A stretch of DNA of 64,000 nucleotides from Aurantiacibacter rhizosphaerae. Its GTDB lineage: Bacteria > Pseudomonadota > Alphaproteobacteria > Sphingomonadales > Sphingomonadaceae. Positions 34,586-43,175 of this stretch are shown here, piece by piece (the first letter of the stretch is position 1; each line of letters opens with the position of its first letter). The translations under genes were made by a program, and so were the position numbers. The DNA is taken from assembly GCF_009807005.1 (NCBI RefSeq), contig NZ_WUBR01000003.1:372001-436000 (forward strand), given 5' to 3'. Below the pieces are notes generated by a model. That model was not told where the DNA came from. It ran no database searches and worked only from the letters and a program-made list of their open reading frames with translations.

Positions 34586-34808
34586 GGACCCAAGCAGCAA
34601 GTCGCGCCCTATAACGAGGGCGGGCGGGGCCTTCAAGTGCGCATTCGCCTTTGTTGGGAAAGCTTTGATCTGGCGGGCGAAGGATTCGGTTCATCGCAAT
34701 TCGGATTCGATTCGCCGCCTATTCATTGCCGCTTCAGGCGCGCAGGACTCAAACGGGACGCTGACGAGGTTCGCCTGCCGCAGGGGTGAACCGATCCCGG
34801 AGGAAACC

Positions 34809-35627
34809 ATGCGACCGATCCGTAAAGCCTTTGCCGCAGCAGCCTTTTGCGCGCTGGCTGCGTTTTCGCTGCCGGCCACCGCCCAGCAGATAGAGACGGT
34901 CGATCCCGATGCCATGATCGACGCCGATCTCAACAATCCGCCCGCCACCACCGGGGCGGACCCGTGGCAGAACACGGACGGCACATCGCAGGCGCAGGGT
35001 TCTGCCTATGAAGGCGCCTATGATGTGGCGCCGCCCAGTTCGCGCTATGATGCGAATCCTTCGCTGGATTTGCCGCCCGAAGAGATTCCGGCGCAGGGAA
35101 CAGGCGTGGAAACCGCGCAGGCACAGCCCGCCGCGCACGATGGCAAGACCTATGCAGAGGATGATCTGATCGGCGCTGCCGAAGGCCTGTTCGGCCGCGG
35201 GGCGGAAGGCCTGGCGCGGGTTATACAGGATGTCCTGTCGGACCAGGGTGAGCCAAACGGCTATATCGTGGGCCGCGAAGGCGGCGGCGCTTTCGTACTG
35301 GGCGTGCGTTATGGATCGGGCACGCTGCACCATGCGGTAGAAGGCAATATGCCGGTTTACTGGACCGGCCCCTCCATCGGTTTCGATGCAGGTGCGAATG
35401 CCGGCAACACCTTTGTGCTGGTTTACAATCTGTACGACACCGATGAGCTTTACGAACGGTTTCCCGCGGGCGAGGGGCAGGCCTATTTCGTGGGCGGCTT
35501 TACCGCCAGCTATGTGCGCAAAGGGGATATCGTGCTGATTCCCATCCGCGTGGGTGCGGGCCTTCGCCTTGGCGTGAACGCCGGATATATGCGCTTTTCG
35601 CGCAAGCAGCGCTGGCTGCCGTTCTGA
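34809..35627 (+). CDS. DUF1134 (EipA-like) envelope protein
   Basis: A 272-aa exported protein. Signal peptide (residues 1-25, AFSLPATAQQ), a low-complexity acidic and Pro/Ala-rich segment (about 30-115), then a conserved glycine-rich domain (about 120-272) with EGLFGRGAEGLARVIQDVL, YGSGTLHHAVEG, WTGPSIGFDAGANAG and RVGAGLRLGVNAGYMRFSR. That C-terminal domain matches DUF1134, whose Brucella/Caulobacter member EipA contributes to envelope integrity. GGAGGAAACC before the ATG at 34809 fixes the start; the open frame back to 34665 is not needed. Confidence 0.85.
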   Translation: MRPIRKAFAAAAFCALAAFSLPATAQQIETVDPDAMIDADLNNPPATTGADPWQNTDGTSQAQGSAYEGAYDVAPPSSRYDANPSLDLPPEEIPAQGTGVETAQAQPAAHDGKTYAEDDLIGAAEGLFGRGAEGLARVIQDVLSDQGEPNGYIVGREGGGAFVLGVRYGSGTLHHAVEGNMPVYWTGPSIGFDAGANAGNTFVLVYNLYDTDELYERFPAGEGQAYFVGGFTASYVRKGDIVLIPIRVGAGLRLGVNAGYMRFSRKQRWLPF

Positions 35628-35690
35628 TAGTTGGCGAATAGCGTGAACAGCAGGCTTGCCTAGGGCGAAACTCGGCGGCATTGAGCCGCC

Positions 35691-36866
35691 ATGCTGGATA
35701 GACTCGAACAACAATCGCCCGACGCTCTTCTCGCCCTCATCAAGCTGTATGAGGCGGACCCGCGTGATACCAAAATCGACCTTGGCGTAGGCGTTTATCG
35801 CACCGCCGACGGCGCAACGCCGGTTTTCCGCGCCATCAAGGCCGCGGAAAAGCAGCTGGTGGATACGCAGCCGACGAAGGCCTACCTCGGACCCGAAGGC
35901 GACATGGGTTTCGTGCGCGCGCTGGTGCCGCATATTTTCGGCAAGACGGGCAACCGCGATGGCCGCATCGAAGGCATGCAGACGCCGGGCGGCACGGGCG
36001 CCGTGCGCCTCGCCATTGCGCTGGCCGGCAAGGCCGGAGTGGAGCAGGTGTGGATGGGCACGCCCAGCTGGCCCAACCACGCACAAATCCTGGCCGATTG
36101 CGGCATGAAGGCCGCCACGTTCAACCACGCCAATGCCGATGGCTCTGCCGATATGGACGGCTTGCGCGATGTGATCGCCAAGGCGGGCAAAAATGACGCG
36201 GTGCTGCTGCATGGTGCCTGTCACAACCCCACCGGCGTCGATTACACCAATGAAGAGTGGGACGAGATTGCCGGGCTGTTGGCCGACAAGGGCCTGCTGC
36301 CGATCATCGATCTTGCCTATCAGGGCCTTGGCGATGGCATGGAAGAAGATGCCTATGGCGTGCGCGCCGTGCTGGCCGCCGTGCCCGAAGCGCTGGTGGC
36401 GTACAGCTGCGACAAGAACTTTGGCCTTTACCGCGATCGCGTCGGTGCGCTGTATGCCATGGGCGCTTCGGCGGATGATACCGCGCGGATCATGTCCAAC
36501 GGTGCATCGCTGGCCCGCGCCAACTGGTCCATGCCGCCCGATCACGGCGGCGCGTCTGTGCGCATGATTCTGGAGGACGAAGATCTTACCGCGCAATGGC
36601 TTTCCGAAGTGGAAGAGATGCGCCAGCGCATCGGCCAGGTGCGCGCAAAGCTTGCCGCATCGGGCACCGCCGGCGCTGTCGACCTGACGCCGCTGGGCGA
36701 GCAGAAGGGCATGTTCGCCATGCTGCCCGTTTCCAAGGAACAGGTGCAGCAGTTGCGAGAGGATCACGGCGTTTACATGGCAGGCTCCGGACGCATCAAC
36801 GTGGCTGGCCTGACCATGGGCAATATCGACGCCTTCACCGATGCACTGGCTGCCGTCACCGGCTGA
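35691..36866 (+). CDS. Aromatic amino acid / aspartate aminotransferase (TyrB/AspC type)
   Basis: A 391-aa class I PLP aminotransferase of subgroup Ialpha. It has DPRDTKIDLGVGVYRTADG (about 20), CHNPTGVDYTNEEW (about 180), IIDLAYQGLGDG, the PLP lysine in SCDKNFGLYRDRVGAL (about 245) and the carboxylate-binding arginine near the C-terminus (SGRINVAGL). It probably transaminates Phe/Tyr/Trp or Asp with 2-oxoglutarate. Production of indolepyruvate from tryptophan is possible, but the gene is outside the iac cluster and lacks its operator, so housekeeping is more likely. Confidence 0.9.
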   Translation: MLDRLEQQSPDALLALIKLYEADPRDTKIDLGVGVYRTADGATPVFRAIKAAEKQLVDTQPTKAYLGPEGDMGFVRALVPHIFGKTGNRDGRIEGMQTPGGTGAVRLAIALAGKAGVEQVWMGTPSWPNHAQILADCGMKAATFNHANADGSADMDGLRDVIAKAGKNDAVLLHGACHNPTGVDYTNEEWDEIAGLLADKGLLPIIDLAYQGLGDGMEEDAYGVRAVLAAVPEALVAYSCDKNFGLYRDRVGALYAMGASADDTARIMSNGASLARANWSMPPDHGGASVRMILEDEDLTAQWLSEVEEMRQRIGQVRAKLAASGTAGAVDLTPLGEQKGMFAMLPVSKEQVQQLREDHGVYMAGSGRINVAGLTMGNIDAFTDALAAVTG

Positions 36867-36905
36867 GTGAGCTGGCGGCTGGAACGCCGATCCTGGAACG
36901 CGCAT

Positions 36906-36960
36906 CGGGGGTGTTTTGAAAAACCCCGCACTCATCGCGGCGGGCCTTCGGGCTCGCCGC
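36906..36960. terminator. Two hairpins after the aminotransferase gene
   Basis: First an imperfect hairpin at 36906-36928 (CGGG..GTTTT-GA-AAAACCCCG), then at 36937-36960 a GCGGCG/CGCCGC stem with an inner GCC-TTCG-GGC tetraloop. Either could end the plus transcript, but there is no U-run, and the second overlaps the end of the frameshifted gene on the other strand. Confidence 0.4.
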
Positions 36961-37391
36961 ATGATGCTGCGTTGTCGAGGCGGCGGATAAGCCTCAATAG
37001 CGCGGAGTTGTCGGGTTTTCGGCGAATCCCTTTAACGCGGCCACGGTGGATTACGGGTGCGACCAGGCCGCAGTCGATCCGGCGGAACAGTTCCTCATCT
37101 GTGACTTTTCGCCAATCGGTTTTCGGGCGCGCAATGCGGCCGGGCGGCGTGAGCACGCAATCCCACGCAAGGGCGAAAACCTGCCGCGCCCCTGCGCAGT
37201 CGCAGGCGGTGCGCGCTTTCGCGGCTCATGCCCACGGCCCGTGCGGCAGTGGTGACGCATCCGGTGAGGTAAAGATGGCCAAGGAAGGCGCATTGCCGCT
37301 CCACGCTCCAGCCATCACGCCGCGCGCGCAGCGGCACGGGGTGGAAGAACGGCGGACGGCGGCGGCGCCTGGTGGTGGAGGCAACGGACAT
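36932..37391 (-). pseudogene. Frameshifted helix-turn-helix-like protein gene
   Basis: Two minus-strand frames join into one plausible ~150-aa protein. The first part (37391 to ~37200) reads RRDGWSVERQCAFLGHLYL, TGCVTTAARAVGMSRESAHRLR. The second (~37195 to 36932) continues in a shifted frame with GARQVFALAWDCVLTPPGR and DWRKVTDEELFRRIDCGLV. The join needs a one-base shift near 37190-37205. The first half looks like the small homeodomain-like/HTH proteins common in sphingomonads (xxWTxERQxxFLxxLxxTGxVxxAAxxVGMSRxSAxRLR). It may be a decayed gene or a sequencing error. The 36867-37504 gap otherwise holds only the hairpins noted. Confidence 0.6.
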
Positions 37392-37504
37392 GGGTACAAC
37401 ATGCGGACGCGCCGATGGTGTAGGATAGGGGAAGTGCGGGGGTCGCATCTCGCGTTGAAAGCTGTATCAGCTTTGCAAAAGCGAAGCGGGAGAAGAGAAA
37501 GAAC

Positions 37505-37756
37505 GTGGCTGTCCAGAGAAGAGAGGAATACGGCGTATTGGTGGGCTGGACATCCAGCCGCAACGACAACCGCGTGACCCTGCGCCTGCAATCGGTCGAC
37601 AAGTCGCCGCCACACCGGCCTGAGGATGTGTTGTCGGTCGTCCTGGTGATGGATGAAAATCAGGCCGTGCAACTGGGTAACGACCTTTTCAAGATCACCG
37701 GCCAGACGAAGCCCGAACGCAAGAAGCGCGGATTGCTGGCGAGGCTGTTCGGCTGA
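37505..37756 (+). CDS. Small conserved hypothetical protein
   Basis: An 83-aa protein with a GTG start and GGAG about 14 bases upstream. The middle (YGVLVGWTSSRNDNRVTLRL, VLSVVLVMDENQAVQLGNDL) looks like a small beta-rich globular domain, and the C-terminus is very basic (KPERKKRGLLARLFG). I do not recognise a function. Regular codon use and a proper distance from its neighbours suggest it is real. Confidence 0.6.
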   Translation: MAVQRREEYGVLVGWTSSRNDNRVTLRLQSVDKSPPHRPEDVLSVVLVMDENQAVQLGNDLFKITGQTKPERKKRGLLARLFG

Positions 37757-37780
37757 CGATTTCCGCGCCTTGCGAGCGGC

Positions 37781-38440
37781 TCACTCGCTTTCGCGAAAAT
37801 GCCATTCCTTGGCGTCGCGGGGCTCTCGATCAGGGTCCACGAATTCGCTCACGACATCACGAACCTCACCAAGATAATCGGCGCGGCGCTGGGCGTTTGC
37901 ATCACCCTCCACATTGAACAGGATGTGGGAAGTCACATCCCTGATGCCGCAGTATGAAAACACGCCCACATCGATATTCGTGCGCATGGCCTCGTCATAG
38001 CCATAGCGCGTGTATGTTCCTTGCGTGCTTCCGCCGATAGCCAGAAGAAGGGTGGGGCGGTTCTGCAGGAGTCCCTTGAGGCCGGCCTGCCCCCGATCGG
38101 ACACGCCGCCGCCATAGACATATGCCCAGTCGCCGGTGAAGACGCGCTCAATCCAGCCCTTCATGATTGCGGGCATTCCCCACCAATAGACGGGGTAGAC
38201 GAAAACCAGCCTGTCGGCCCGGTCGACCATGTCGTGATACCGCGCCACATCGTGTGGTTTTGGGCCGCCCCAGAAATGCGCATGATCCCCCTTCGTGAAA
38301 CGTGGATCGAACCCGTCCTCATACAGGTCCAGCACCTCAACATCATCGCCTTGATCCTGTAGCGTTCGGGTTGCAGCTTCGAGAACGGCGAACGGATATG
38401 TGCCGGGGACCGGGTGGCCGAAGATCAGGAGGGTTTTCAT
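37781..38440 (-). CDS. NAD(P)H-dependent flavin oxidoreductase (NQO1/KefF type)
   Basis: A 219-aa flavodoxin-like quinone/azo-type reductase: MKTLLIFGHPVPGTYPFAVLEA at the N-terminus, VYPVYWWGMPAIMKGWIERVFTGDWAYVYG (about 78-107) as in the NAD(P)H:quinone oxidoreductase family, and a C-terminal VTSHILFNVEGD. The start at 38440 matches the family; a longer frame to 38464 has AGGTG almost touching its ATG. A 17-bp palindrome is immediately upstream of the chosen start. Confidence 0.83.
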   Translation of the reverse strand: MKTLLIFGHPVPGTYPFAVLEAATRTLQDQGDDVEVLDLYEDGFDPRFTKGDHAHFWGGPKPHDVARYHDMVDRADRLVFVYPVYWWGMPAIMKGWIERVFTGDWAYVYGGGVSDRGQAGLKGLLQNRPTLLLAIGGSTQGTYTRYGYDEAMRTNIDVGVFSYCGIRDVTSHILFNVEGDANAQRRADYLGEVRDVVSEFVDPDREPRDAKEWHFRESE

Positions 38441-38441
38441 G

Positions 38442-38458
38442 GAAATACGCTGTATTTC
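38442..38458. promoter_or_regulatory. Palindrome at the start of the flavin oxidoreductase gene
   Basis: GAAATACGCTGTATTTC: 7-bp perfect arms with a 3-bp spacer, one base before the ATG. It could be an operator or a hairpin that masks the ribosome site; if the longer start is used it would be within the gene. Confidence 0.4.
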
Positions 38459-38533
38459 ATTCACCTGCGAGCGGCAAGGCAGTGCGCTGGTCTGACCGGC
38501 GCAGGCTTTGTCTGGCCGGGGTGGTGAATGGTA

Positions 38534-39154
38534 TCACCCAGCCCGCAGCGCCTGCATGCGGTGCAGATAGCGCGCGATGGTGTCTACCTCTAGGTTCACC
38601 TCGCTGCCTTGGCCCAGTTCGCCCAGGGTGGTGACATCGGCGGTGTGGGGAATGATGTTGAGGCCGAAGTGCACGCTGCCATCATCCCGGTCCTGCACGG
38701 AATTCACCGTCAGCGAGACGCCGTTCACGGTGATGGAGCCCTTTGCTGCGATGAAGGGGGCGAGGCTTGCCGGGGCGGCGATGGTGACGCGTTCGGAATC
38801 GCCCTCTGGTTGCCAGTCCTCCACGCGGCCCACGGCATCGACATGGCCGGTGACGATATGGCCGCCCAGCTCGTCTCCCAATCGCAGGGAAGGCTCAAGG
38901 TTCAGCTGCGCGCCCTCACGCCACATGTCTTTCGCAGTGCAACTCGTCGTTTCGGCGGAGACATCGACGATGAAATGCGCATCACCCTTCGTGCCGCCGC
39001 GATCCACCACGGTCAGGCACACGCCGGAACACGCGATGGATGCGCCGATATCGATGGTGGCGGGGTCTAGCGGGCAGGATATGCGCACGCGCAGATCGCC
39101 GCGCTTTTCGATGCTGTCGATCGTGCCGATCGCGGTAACAATGCCGGTGAACAT
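38534..39154 (-). CDS. ribE: Riboflavin synthase alpha chain
   Basis: A 206-aa enzyme dismutating two 6,7-dimethyl-8-ribityllumazines to riboflavin. It begins MFTGIVTAIGTID and has the two internal lumazine-binding repeats, with SIACSGVCLTVVD (about 40-52) and the equivalent GSITVNGVSLTVNSV (about 137-151), plus GGHIVTGHVD between. It lies 18 bp after ribD, forming a ribD-ribE pair. Riboflavin supply is relevant to the several flavoenzymes in the window, but no FMN riboswitch is visible upstream. Confidence 0.95.
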   Translation of the reverse strand: MFTGIVTAIGTIDSIEKRGDLRVRISCPLDPATIDIGASIACSGVCLTVVDRGGTKGDAHFIVDVSAETTSCTAKDMWREGAQLNLEPSLRLGDELGGHIVTGHVDAVGRVEDWQPEGDSERVTIAAPASLAPFIAAKGSITVNGVSLTVNSVQDRDDGSVHFGLNIIPHTADVTTLGELGQGSEVNLEVDTIARYLHRMQALRAG

Positions 39155-39172
39155 TCTGGCCCCTTCTGCTGG

Positions 39173-40147
39173 TCAGCCGCGCTGATAGACTTCCAGCGTG
39201 TCGCTGCCAAGCTGTCGGCGGGATTTCAGCACCAGCCCATCGGCAAAGGCAGCGTCCAGCGTATCATGGCCGATTTCTTTGATGGCAGGCGTGCCGCCGC
39301 CCAGCAGCACGGGCGCGCGGTAGATGATCAACCGATCCACCAGCTTTGCGGCCAGAAAGGCGGAGGCGGTCTGCGCGCCGCCCTCCACCATCAGATATCG
39401 CACGCCTTTGAGATTGGCGATCTCTGCGGGAGAGCGAATGGCCTGCCAGCCGTGGGGCGCATCGCCGGATGTCAGCGCGATGCGCCGGGGGGAACGGGCT
39501 TCCAGCCCCGGCAGGCGCACGTTTAGGCTTGGATTATCGGCGCGCAGGGTTCCCCCGCCCACTAGGATGGCATCGGCGCGGGCGCGTTCGCGGTGGGTGT
39601 GTGCGCGGGCGATTTCTCCGGTGATCCACTGGCTTTCCCCGCTGGAGGTGGCGATGCATCCGTCGAGCGACATCGCGAGTTTCAGCGTCACATGCGGGCG
39701 GCCATGCTCCAGCGCGCAGGCATGGGCCGACAGGCCGAGGGTTGCCGCATCCAGGTCCAGCACAGTTACTGCGATCCCGGCGCTTTCCAGCCGGGCGATG
39801 CCCTTGCCGGCCGTACGGGCATCGGGGTCGCGCATGCCGATCACCACGCGGGCAAGACTGGCTTTCGAAACAAGGTCGGCGCAGGCGGGGCCGCGCGTGG
39901 ACTGGTGGGCGCAAGGCTCCAGCGTGACGTAGAGGGTGGCACCTGTTGCTGCATCTCCAGCGGCATCCAGCGCCGCAGCCTCTGCATGCGGGCGGCCGCC
40001 GGGCATCGTCCAGCCGCGCCCGATGACGCGGCCATTGCGCACAATTAGCGCGCCGGCACCAGGGTTGGGGCTGGCAAGGGGGCGGGCACGCTCCGCCAGG
40101 GCGGTTGCAGCGGCCAGCCAGCGCGCATCATCAGCCTGCTGTGGCAC
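39173..40147 (-). CDS. ribD: Bifunctional riboflavin deaminase/reductase
   Basis: A 324-aa enzyme with two domains. The N-terminal deaminase has zinc ligands in PHAEAAALD (about 53) and EPCAHQSTRGPACADL (about 76-92); the C-terminal reductase has LKLAMSLDGCIA, SQWITGE and ADAILVGGGTLRADNP (about 195), with EGGAQTASAFL near 260. It converts the GTP cyclohydrolase II product to 5-amino-6-ribitylaminouracil phosphate. The start overlaps the upstream hypothetical gene by 17 bp. Confidence 0.95.
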   Translation of the reverse strand: MPQQADDARWLAAATALAERARPLASPNPGAGALIVRNGRVIGRGWTMPGGRPHAEAAALDAAGDAATGATLYVTLEPCAHQSTRGPACADLVSKASLARVVIGMRDPDARTAGKGIARLESAGIAVTVLDLDAATLGLSAHACALEHGRPHVTLKLAMSLDGCIATSSGESQWITGEIARAHTHRERARADAILVGGGTLRADNPSLNVRLPGLEARSPRRIALTSGDAPHGWQAIRSPAEIANLKGVRYLMVEGGAQTASAFLAAKLVDRLIIYRAPVLLGGGTPAIKEIGHDTLDAAFADGLVLKSRRQLGSDTLEVYQRG

Positions 40148-40595
40148 GCGCGCAATATTCTTCGACGGACAGGGCGATTTCTTCAGGCGTGGGGCCGGTA
40201 TCGCCCCCCTCGGCAGCGCGCTCTGCCTCGGCTTCGGCCTCTATGGCGTCCACATCGATAAAGGTTGCGCGGCCCAGCGCCTTGTATACTTCCCGCTTGC
40301 GCTCTGCATTTTCCTCAAGCCGGGCCTGCAGCGCATCCTTCAATTCCTGGTTCGCGCAATTGGTGGCGATAATCTCGCCCTCGGTACGGTCCCCATCGAA
40401 GGTGTTGATCAGCATGACCTCTGGCCGGGCGGGCGGGCCTTTCTGGCCTGACGGAATCATCAGCATGAACACGCAGAAGGTGGCGGCCATGGCCACGCCA
40501 AGGATCTGCCAGCGATGCGGCGTCGGTTTCTTCCACTCATCGCGAAAGTCCGAAACCGCGCGGCGCGGCGAAATACGGCGGAAGAATCCCTTCAT
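40131..40595 (-). CDS. Hypothetical single-span membrane protein
   Basis: A 154-aa protein with a basic N-terminus (residues 1-28, MKGFFRRISPRRAVS), one transmembrane helix (about 30-48, ILGVAMAATFCVFMLMI) and a charged, Glu-rich periplasmic or cytoplasmic C-terminal region (AEAEAERAAEGGDTGPTPEEI) with two cysteines. I do not recognise a family. It overlaps ribD, so it is probably co-transcribed with the riboflavin genes. Confidence 0.6.
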   Translation of the reverse strand: MKGFFRRISPRRAVSDFRDEWKKPTPHRWQILGVAMAATFCVFMLMIPSGQKGPPARPEVMLINTFDGDRTEGEIIATNCANQELKDALQARLEENAERKREVYKALGRATFIDVDAIEAEAEAERAAEGGDTGPTPEEIALSVEEYCARATAG

Positions 40596-40652
40596 GCAGA
40601 CAAGAATAGTGACGGCACGCGGGTTTCGCCAGTGGTGAACTGCATGACCATG

Positions 40653-41387
40653 CTAGCCAAAGGCAGCGTAAAGCGTGCGCCCGTCACGTTTCAGCCAGCC
40701 GTCTGCCGCCGTCAGCGGGCCTTCGAACAAATCCTCCAACAAGGCATGGAAGGCGGGCGAGTGATCGAAATGCACGAGATGCGCCACTTCATGCGCCACC
40801 ACGGAACGGCGCACGTGATCGGGTGCCATCACCAGCCGCCAGTTGATGCGGATGCAGCGCCCGGTGCGCCTGTCGCCAGAGCATGACCCCCAGCGCCGCT
40901 GCGCGCGGGACAGGCGCAGGCTAGGGCAGGGCAGGTCTGCACGGTCGCAATAATAGGCCAGGTCCTGGCTGCACAGGCGCAGGGCCTCAGCCTCCAGCCA
41001 GCGGCGCACGCGGCCTTCCAGCCCTTCTGCCGGGCCGCCGATCCGCAGCACCGCAGCCTGCAACACAGGCTTGCGGCCCAGGCTGGCATCCCATTCGATC
41101 CGCAGCGAATTGCCGCGATAGCTTATCTGCTGACCATCCACGATGGCGACGCGCTGCGGCACCTTGGCCAGTTGCGTGGCGAGCCACTGCGTGCGGGCCT
41201 TGGCAAAGGACAGCGCATCTGCCGTGCGGCCCCATGTCGGCAGGGTTACGCGCACTTCGCTGCCATCCGGCGCCAGCCGCATCGTCAGTCGTTTTGCACG
41301 GGCGTGGCGGCGGATATTGATGGGAAGGGAGGTGTCGCCCACGCAAATGGCCGGGTTCTGGTGATCGTCGCGCAGCCAGTTGATCAT
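40653..41387 (-). CDS. YgjP-like/SprT-type zinc metallopeptidase
   Basis: A 244-aa DUF45/YgjP family protein. The zinc site is SVVAHEVAHLVHFDHSPAFHALLEDLF (HEVAH and the later H, about residues 193-210); the preceding SRAQRRWGSCSGDRRTGRCIRINW (about 160-182) is the family signature. Homologues are found alone or with restriction genes and have poorly defined roles. Its start overlaps the stop of the YcgN gene (ATGA). Confidence 0.88.
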   Translation of the reverse strand: MINWLRDDHQNPAICVGDTSLPINIRRHARAKRLTMRLAPDGSEVRVTLPTWGRTADALSFAKARTQWLATQLAKVPQRVAIVDGQQISYRGNSLRIEWDASLGRKPVLQAAVLRIGGPAEGLEGRVRRWLEAEALRLCSQDLAYYCDRADLPCPSLRLSRAQRRWGSCSGDRRTGRCIRINWRLVMAPDHVRRSVVAHEVAHLVHFDHSPAFHALLEDLFEGPLTAADGWLKRDGRTLYAAFG

Positions 41388-41851
41388 GCGCGCGCCTCCT
41401 CCTCTTCCGTATCATCGTCCCAATCGATAACGTGATGTTCCAGCGGCCCTGCCACGGTTTCGCTGATGCAGCGCCCGGCGACGCTGGCCCCTGCCTCCAT
41501 CATGGCGTCGCGGCTGCCGGTGAGGAGGTGATGCCAATCGGGCAATGGTTTGCCTTCCGCCCGGCGCACATAGGCGCAGGTTGATGGCAACCATGGCACA
41601 TCCTTCACCAGCTTCGGCGTCAGGCGCAGGCAATCGGGCACAAACGCCTTGCGATGGCGATAATCGCGGCACTGCGCGGTGCCGGTGTCCAGCAGCTTGC
41701 ACGCGACGTTGGTTTCCACGATTTCGCCGGTGTCTTCGTCTTCCAGCTTGTGCAGGCAGCAGCGGCCACAGCCATCGCACAGCGCTTCCCATTCGGGGCG
41801 GGAAAGCTCGTCCAGATCAAGCTCCCAGAAACGCTCCCGCATCTCAGCCAT
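41384..41851 (-). CDS. YcgN-family cysteine cluster protein
   Basis: A 155-aa protein of the UPF0260/YcgN family. It begins with RFWELDLDELSRPEWEALCDG and carries the cysteine cluster CDGCGRCCLHKLED, followed by C in VACKLLD, QCRDY and PDCLRL; these are probable metal or Fe-S ligands. The reaction is unknown. It overlaps the SCO gene by 8 bp and the peptidase by 4 bp, so the three may be one operon. Confidence 0.88.
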   Translation of the reverse strand: MAEMRERFWELDLDELSRPEWEALCDGCGRCCLHKLEDEDTGEIVETNVACKLLDTGTAQCRDYRHRKAFVPDCLRLTPKLVKDVPWLPSTCAYVRRAEGKPLPDWHHLLTGSRDAMMEAGASVAGRCISETVAGPLEHHVIDWDDDTEEEEARA

Positions 41852-42458
41852 TTGCAGGCCGCACCCATTTTTCCAGCTCTGCCGCCACGGCCTCTGCCGA
41901 TTGCTCCACCGGGATCAGGGCCATCGGCTCCCCCTCCCGATTGACGAGATAGCCTGCGCGCGAATGGTCCATCAGGTAACCGTCCTGCGCGTCCTCATCC
42001 AGCTTCTGATAATGGGCGAAGAACGCGGCAGCCGCGGCCTCTATCTGTTCAGGAGATCCGGTGAGGCCGATCAATTTATCGGAAAAAGCCTCGACATATT
42101 CGCCCACCTTTTCCGGCGTATCGCGCGCGGGATCGATGGTGATGAAAATAGGCTGCACATCGGTGGCGAGTTCGGGATTATCCGCCGCAAAGCGATCATA
42201 GCCGCGCATCATGCGCGTCATGTCGAACGGGCAGACATCGGGGCAGTAGGCATAGCCGAAATAAATGAGCTGGTACTCACCGGCGAAATCCCGGTTGGTA
42301 ACCTGCGCGCCGGTGGAATCCACCAGGTCAAACTCCCCCGTCAGCGAACTGCCATAGAGCGGCGCGTCCGTGATTGCGGGCTGATCGGCGGCGCCATCGC
42401 AGGCAGCCAGACAAAGGGCGAGGAGGATCGCGGATGCGACTGATTTACGTGCTGACAT
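41844..42458 (-). CDS. SCO1/SenC family copper chaperone lipoprotein
   Basis: A 204-aa thioredoxin-fold protein that delivers copper to cytochrome oxidase. A lipoprotein signal ends LALCLAAC (about residues 10-17). The copper-binding CPDVC is in GYAYCPDVCPFDMTRMM (about 72-76) and the distal histidine in MDHSRAGYLVN (about 165). I chose the ATG at 42458 over an upstream open frame because it gives the clean signal sequence. Confidence 0.88.
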   Translation of the reverse strand: MSARKSVASAILLALCLAACDGAADQPAITDAPLYGSSLTGEFDLVDSTGAQVTNRDFAGEYQLIYFGYAYCPDVCPFDMTRMMRGYDRFAADNPELATDVQPIFITIDPARDTPEKVGEYVEAFSDKLIGLTGSPEQIEAAAAAFFAHYQKLDEDAQDGYLMDHSRAGYLVNREGEPMALIPVEQSAEAVAAELEKWVRPANG

Positions 42459-42554
42459 GACGCGGCGTTCATGCTCTGCTAACGCGCGACAGGCAAGCAG
42501 AGTCCCGCAATCCACTGGGGCTTTTGCGAAAAAATTTAGACAGGAGAAAAGGCC

Positions 42555-43175
42555 GTGGCTCGCGCCCCCTTTCGACGCTTCACATTGTTTGCGGCAGCAC
42601 TTGCCGCGTTGAACCTGGCAGTTCCGGCCAGCGCCCAGCTTTATTCCGAAGGGTACAAGTTCCTTCAGGCGGTGAAAGACCGCAAGGGCGAAGAGGCGAC
42701 CGAGATGCTGAACGATCCGGGTTCCACCGTGGTGAATTCGCGCGATATCTCAACCGGCGAAACGGGCCTGCATCTTACCGTGGATCGCCGTGACCTGACG
42801 TGGACGAAATTCCTGCTGCAGCAGGGTGCCAATCCCAACATCGCAGATAATCGCGGGCGCACCCCGCTGATCGCGGCTGCCCAGATCGGCTTCGTGGAAG
42901 GCGTGGAAGCGCTGGTGGATGCGGGCGCGCGGCTGGATATCGGCAATGAAACCGGTGAAACGCCGCTGATCGCTGCCGTCCATGCCCGCAATATCGAACT
43001 GATCCAGGTGCTGGTGTCCGCAGGGGCAGACCCGGACAGGGCCGACAATGCAGGCCGCACGGCGCGCGATTACGCCACCATGCCCGGTGTATCGGGCCGC
43101 GTGATCACCGCGATCGAGGCGAGCGAAAAGGCGAGCGATAACAGCGCAGAGCGTGTTTACGGGCCGGTTTTCTGA
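42555..43175 (+). CDS. Exported ankyrin-repeat protein
   Basis: A 206-aa protein with a signal peptide (residues 1-28, NLAVPASAQ) and about three to four ankyrin repeats (about 55-170: TGLHLTVDRRDLTWTKFLLQ, GRTPLIAAAQIGFVEGVEALV, GETPLIAAVHARNIELIQVLV). Ankyrin repeats bind proteins; the partner is unknown, probably in the periplasm. The start is a GTG with CAGGAG upstream. Its stop overlaps the COQ9-like ATG (TGATG). Confidence 0.85.
   Translation: MARAPFRRFTLFAAALAALNLAVPASAQLYSEGYKFLQAVKDRKGEEATEMLNDPGSTVVNSRDISTGETGLHLTVDRRDLTWTKFLLQQGANPNIADNRGRTPLIAAAQIGFVEGVEALVDAGARLDIGNETGETPLIAAVHARNIELIQVLVSAGADPDRADNAGRTARDYATMPGVSGRVITAIEASEKASDNSAERVYGPVF

Noticed and set aside
35691..36866. 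Aminotransferase as part of the IAA regulon (tryptophan to indolepyruvate)
   Set aside because: It lies beyond the tRNA, has no copy of the operator, and such enzymes are general housekeeping.
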